A stretch of DNA of 24,250 nucleotides from NCBI GenBank assembly GCA_964392615.1, contig CAYMRB010000104.1, positions 1 to 24,250 of the forward strand. The letters run 5' to 3'. The position numbers and the translations under genes were made by a program. A model generated the notes under the pieces. It ran no database searches. It was not told the DNA's origin and saw nothing but the letters and a program-made list of their open reading frames with translations. This document shows positions 21,494-24,250 of the stretch, piece by piece. Position 1 is the stretch's first letter; each line of letters starts with the position of its first letter. The DNA is from CAYMRB01 sp964392615 (GTDB taxonomy: Bacteria > Planctomycetota > UBA8108).

Positions 21494-24250
21494 CTACCTC
21501 GTCGAACCAGCAGTCACCGCGAACACCGCCGGCGCCCCCCACTTGCCGCTGTCGACACTGACGATATCGATGCTCGCGATGGTCGCCTCGGGCCTCGGGT
21601 TGTCCCACTGCATCGAGTAGACGACGGCCCTCTCGCCGCCGCTCGCGTCGGATAGCGGTGCCGACCACGCGATGGATGCACCCGGAAGAGGCTCGGGCTC
21701 GACGGCGAACCAGCTCGCGACCTCCTCACCGTAGCGCACGGGCACTGCGACCGTCTCGCCGTCGGTGTAGTGGACGACGTACTGGAAAACCGTCGGAGGC
21801 TCGGGCGGTGCGCGGTGGCGCTGCCGGGCTCGCTCCGCTTGACGTTCCCAATTGCTGACCGCGCCTTCCCGGTGAAACGCGTGCAAGAAAAAGAGCGCAT
21901 CGGCCCGTTTGCCGACCTCGACACCGTCGATCTTCGTCTCGCGCACCTTATTGCTGCGACACTTGAGCATGAAGACAGAAGGCACGGGCGAGGTCGAGAA
22001 GTCGGACAGGAAGTAGTCGACGTTGGCGAAACGCTGGCGGCCGACGGGGAGGCCGGAGAGGTCGCCCGGGCCGCGGAACCAAGCGGGCTCACCGCGGCGA
22101 TGAACGTAGGCGTTGAACTCGGCATCGGGAATGCGAACGGGATCGTACCGCAGACCGGCACCGGCGATGATCGCCCGACCGCCCTCGAACACCGCGCCCA
22201 TGTTGGCCAGGAGCGCCTTGACGATGCTCTGCTTCTTCGTCGCGTTGATCGGGCTCTGCTCTCGGCCCAGGACGTTGAGCTGGTTCAACACGATGCCGCC
22301 CTTGCCGCGGTCATAGCGCATGAGCGCGCCGATGTTGAGCAATGACCGGACGCTGCGCCGGTACGCCTCACCGCGCTGCACCATGAGCCAGAGATTGTCG
22401 ATGACGACGATGTCCCGGTTGCCGCGAGGCTGCCACTCGGCGATCTCGAGGGTCACGCGCTTCGCCTCGCGCCCGCCGAGGTCGATCTCTTGGGGCACGG
22501 ACTGAATCCGCAGCTCGCCGGTGATGGGCGTCGGGCTGTCGTCCAGATACACGTTGAGCTTCGTGATCGGGTTGTAGAGGGCGCTGGGCTGAAACTTGAG
22601 CGCTGCGAGACTCTCGCGCCTCGGCAGCTCGAGGGTGAATTTCGTCTCATGCCCCAGGTCGCGGACCGTCGTGTAGGTGAACGCCCAATTGTCAGCGCTG
22701 GTGAAGCAGTTGACCATATTGCGGGGCCAGTGATCGACGCCGACGTTGTCCGGATCCTTGCCCATCTCGGCGGGCGTGGGGAACTCGCAGAATGGCGCGA
22801 GATCGGTGTGGTCCACGACGAAGGTGAAGGCATCCTTGTCCGGCTTCTTCAAGGCCATCCAGCCGTACATCTTCTCGCCCGTGTCCATCACGACGTCGCG
22901 CAACGTGAGCCCCGACGTCAGCGAGTCCTGCGGCACCGCCAGCAGGACGCGCTCCATGTCGAACGGACGGATGACGTGGTCGACGCCGACGATGCGATTG
23001 TAGTCGGACAGCCCCTCGGGCGTCAGTCCCCAGAGCATCAACCAACCGCCGCGTCCGCAGAAGGCGTCGACGCGATTTCTGGCAGCCGCGAGTCGCTTCA
23101 GGTTCTCCGGTGTGGCATCGACGACCGCGATGCCGTCGCGCGTCAACGCGTCCAGCGGAGATGGTACCAAGTCGTACTCGACGTTCAGCCCGGCCAGAAG
23201 CCGTGCCCGCGGGCTGTTGGCCGCGACACAGCAAAGCGTGTGCTTGCGAATCGGCCTGTAGTCGACGGCGTAGTCGAGCAGGTTCGCGAACACGGTCTGT
23301 GCGGCACCCTCCGTGCCGATCTTGTCACCGATCGCGAGCTGGCTCAGCAGCAACAGGCCATCGCCGACGTGCGACTCGACCAGAGCCGTGCAAGTGAGCC
23401 CGTTGTCGCACTGCAGCAGCGATCGGCCGCCCTTCGTGCCCTTGCGGTACGCGTTGCGGTACAGCACGTGGTCGTTGCCCCAGGTGAAGAAATCGGCTTG
23501 CGTCAGGCCCCGGAAGATCGGGTGCGTCAGGTCCTCGCTGAAGCCAACGCGTCCGACGAAGTCGGTGGGCTTGAGGTCCGCGGGGATGGCCCGGTAGCGA
23601 AGAGGGTGCGCCTGGTCCAGCACGATGACTCGCTTGCCGGCCGCGGCCAACGCGAACCACTTCGTATCCGTCGCCTGCTCGGACGGGATCGCGTCGCGGC
23701 CTACGACCACCACCTTGGCGCCCGCGGGGAGGTGGTCATTGATATCTTTCGGAGTGAAGGGGATGCGGCGGCGCTCGAGGTAAGCGGCGGCCTCGCCCAC
23801 AGGGTCGATCACTACCAGTTCATCCTTCGTCAGTGTCGGATTAGGTATCGACGACGGGGTCAGAACGGTGACCGGTTTGTCTTCGCGCCAAATCTCCTGG
23901 CCCTTGCGTGAGGCCGTGAGCAGAAAGCTGCCCGCGACGCGCTTGGTGTACGTCGGCACGTCGAGAGAGACTTCGAATTCCTGGGCCTCGCCGGGAGGCA
24001 CTTTGAATGTGCGCTGTTCGGCGTGGATTCGTTTGCCGTCGATGGTAAAGGTCGCGTCAACGGTGATGGGATCGGCGTGGCGCGTACCGTTGAAAGCCTT
24101 GAGAGTGCGGGTGACCGTGTGGCCGCTGCCCCAGGTCCAGTTCCACTGCCGGCAGAGGACGGCCACCGGCTGCCAGGCGTGGTAGTACTGGCGATCGGCG
24201 TTGCCAAACCAAAAGTGCCAACTGGCGACCTCAGCCCAGCGCCAACCCTC
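21494..24250 (-). CDS. C-terminal 918 residues of a giant glycoside-hydrolase-family-2-like protein (partial)
   Basis: The frame is open to the right edge of the window. The codon at 24166 is an internal GTG, because in-frame coding continues upstream (EVASWHFWFGNADRQYYHAW). The residues at the edge and the following RQWNWTWGSGHTVTRTLKAFN match the end of a GH2-type TIM barrel and the next Ig-like domain. After that come two amidotransferase-like (flavodoxin-like) segments: DPVGEAAAYLERRRIPF...AKVVVVGRDAI and LLAGLNVEYDLVPSPLDAL...GGWLMLWG. A galactose-binding-like beta domain (NVYLDDSPTPITGELRI) and a third amidotransferase-like segment (SLLNIGALMRYDRGKGGIVLNQ) follow. The C-terminal beta domain (YVVHYTDGETVAVPVRYGEE...MQWDNPRPEATIASIDIVS) recurs in planctomycete and verrucomicrobial exported proteins. 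It is likely an extracellular or periplasmic polysaccharide-degrading enzyme. Substrate and catalytic residues are outside the window. Confidence 0.7.
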   Translation of the reverse strand, partial: EGWRWAEVASWHFWFGNADRQYYHAWQPVAVLCRQWNWTWGSGHTVTRTLKAFNGTRHADPITVDATFTIDGKRIHAEQRTFKVPPGEAQEFEVSLDVPTYTKRVAGSFLLTASRKGQEIWREDKPVTVLTPSSIPNPTLTKDELVVIDPVGEAAAYLERRRIPFTPKDINDHLPAGAKVVVVGRDAIPSEQATDTKWFALAAAGKRVIVLDQAHPLRYRAIPADLKPTDFVGRVGFSEDLTHPIFRGLTQADFFTWGNDHVLYRNAYRKGTKGGRSLLQCDNGLTCTALVESHVGDGLLLLSQLAIGDKIGTEGAAQTVFANLLDYAVDYRPIRKHTLCCVAANSPRARLLAGLNVEYDLVPSPLDALTRDGIAVVDATPENLKRLAAARNRVDAFCGRGGWLMLWGLTPEGLSDYNRIVGVDHVIRPFDMERVLLAVPQDSLTSGLTLRDVVMDTGEKMYGWMALKKPDKDAFTFVVDHTDLAPFCEFPTPAEMGKDPDNVGVDHWPRNMVNCFTSADNWAFTYTTVRDLGHETKFTLELPRRESLAALKFQPSALYNPITKLNVYLDDSPTPITGELRIQSVPQEIDLGGREAKRVTLEIAEWQPRGNRDIVVIDNLWLMVQRGEAYRRSVRSLLNIGALMRYDRGKGGIVLNQLNVLGREQSPINATKKQSIVKALLANMGAVFEGGRAIIAGAGLRYDPVRIPDAEFNAYVHRRGEPAWFRGPGDLSGLPVGRQRFANVDYFLSDFSTSPVPSVFMLKCRSNKVRETKIDGVEVGKRADALFFLHAFHREGAVSNWERQAERARQRHRAPPEPPTVFQYVVHYTDGETVAVPVRYGEEVASWFAVEPEPLPGASIAWSAPLSDASGGERAVVYSMQWDNPRPEATIASIDIVSVDSGKWGAPAVFAVTAGSTR

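Noticed and set aside
22490..23911. 473-residue plus-strand open frame
   Set aside because: It is antisense to the GH2-like gene and Arg/Val/Asp-biased.
24164..24166. GTG at 24166 as the start of the last gene
   Set aside because: The same frame is open and protein-like to the window edge (Trp/Tyr/His-rich, matching GH2-type sequence), so the gene is truncated rather than starting here.

Overview
This is a high-GC window whose gene content points to a member of the Planctomycetota. That placement is an inference from the predicted proteins: a secreted protease ending in paired dockerin-like EF-hand repeats, an ECF-type sigma factor with the C-terminal signature common in planctomycetes, a gingipain-like C25 peptidase, a probable DUF1080-like secreted protein, and a large glycoside-hydrolase-family-2-like protein. 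No rRNA, tRNA, CRISPR array, insertion sequence, integrase or phage gene is visible. Nearly every base is in a gene, and no gene-free stretch exceeds about 250 bases. A 10-base run of N at 16408-16417 marks an assembly join.

Layout. The left end holds the last 33 codons of a plus-strand membrane protein, then a small lipoprotein (207-839, +). A tightly packed minus-strand group follows, read right to left: a [2Fe-2S] ferredoxin (4378-4719), a GspF/PilC-type membrane protein (3355-4329), a lipoprotein with a CxxCH motif (2366-3358) and a Nudix-metallo-beta-lactamase fusion (889-2364). A plus-strand family 2 glycosyltransferase (4962-5903) is divergent from this group. From 19571 down to 5919 all genes are on the minus strand: a trypsin-like exported protease with dockerin repeats, an ECF sigma factor broken by the N gap, a C25 peptidase fused to a glutamine-amidotransferase-like domain, an acyl-CoA thioesterase, an exported beta-rich protein, a DEAD-box RNA helicase with a very long Arg/Gly/Ser-rich tail, a sodium:amino-acid symporter with an unusual exported N-terminal extension, a zinc metalloprotease lipoprotein and a small lipoprotein. 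A plus-strand NapH/CcoG-like iron-sulfur membrane protein (19816-21465) is divergent from the protease. It converges on the C-terminal part of a giant GH2-like protein (21494 to the window edge, minus).

How the genes fit together. Three pairs overlap by stop/start sharing (3355, 6476, 13742), and the Nudix fusion begins directly after its neighbour's stop, so those are probably co-translated. A strong nested hairpin at 17086-17120 separates the dockerin protease from the sigma-factor gene. The sigma factor, C25 peptidase and thioesterase could form one transcription unit. Much of the window encodes exported or lipid-anchored proteins, several of them proteases, so it looks like chromosomal housekeeping plus cell-envelope and secretome genes rather than a mobile island. 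The most concrete observation is that the N gap appears to be a false gap: the same 12 bases occur on both sides of it, and collapsing them restores one intact sigma-factor reading frame. I did not find a clear-cut new defence or biosynthetic system. The most unusual gene architectures are the C25-amidotransferase fusion, the Nudix-MBL fusion in a redox/secretion-like operon, and the extended helicase and symporter.
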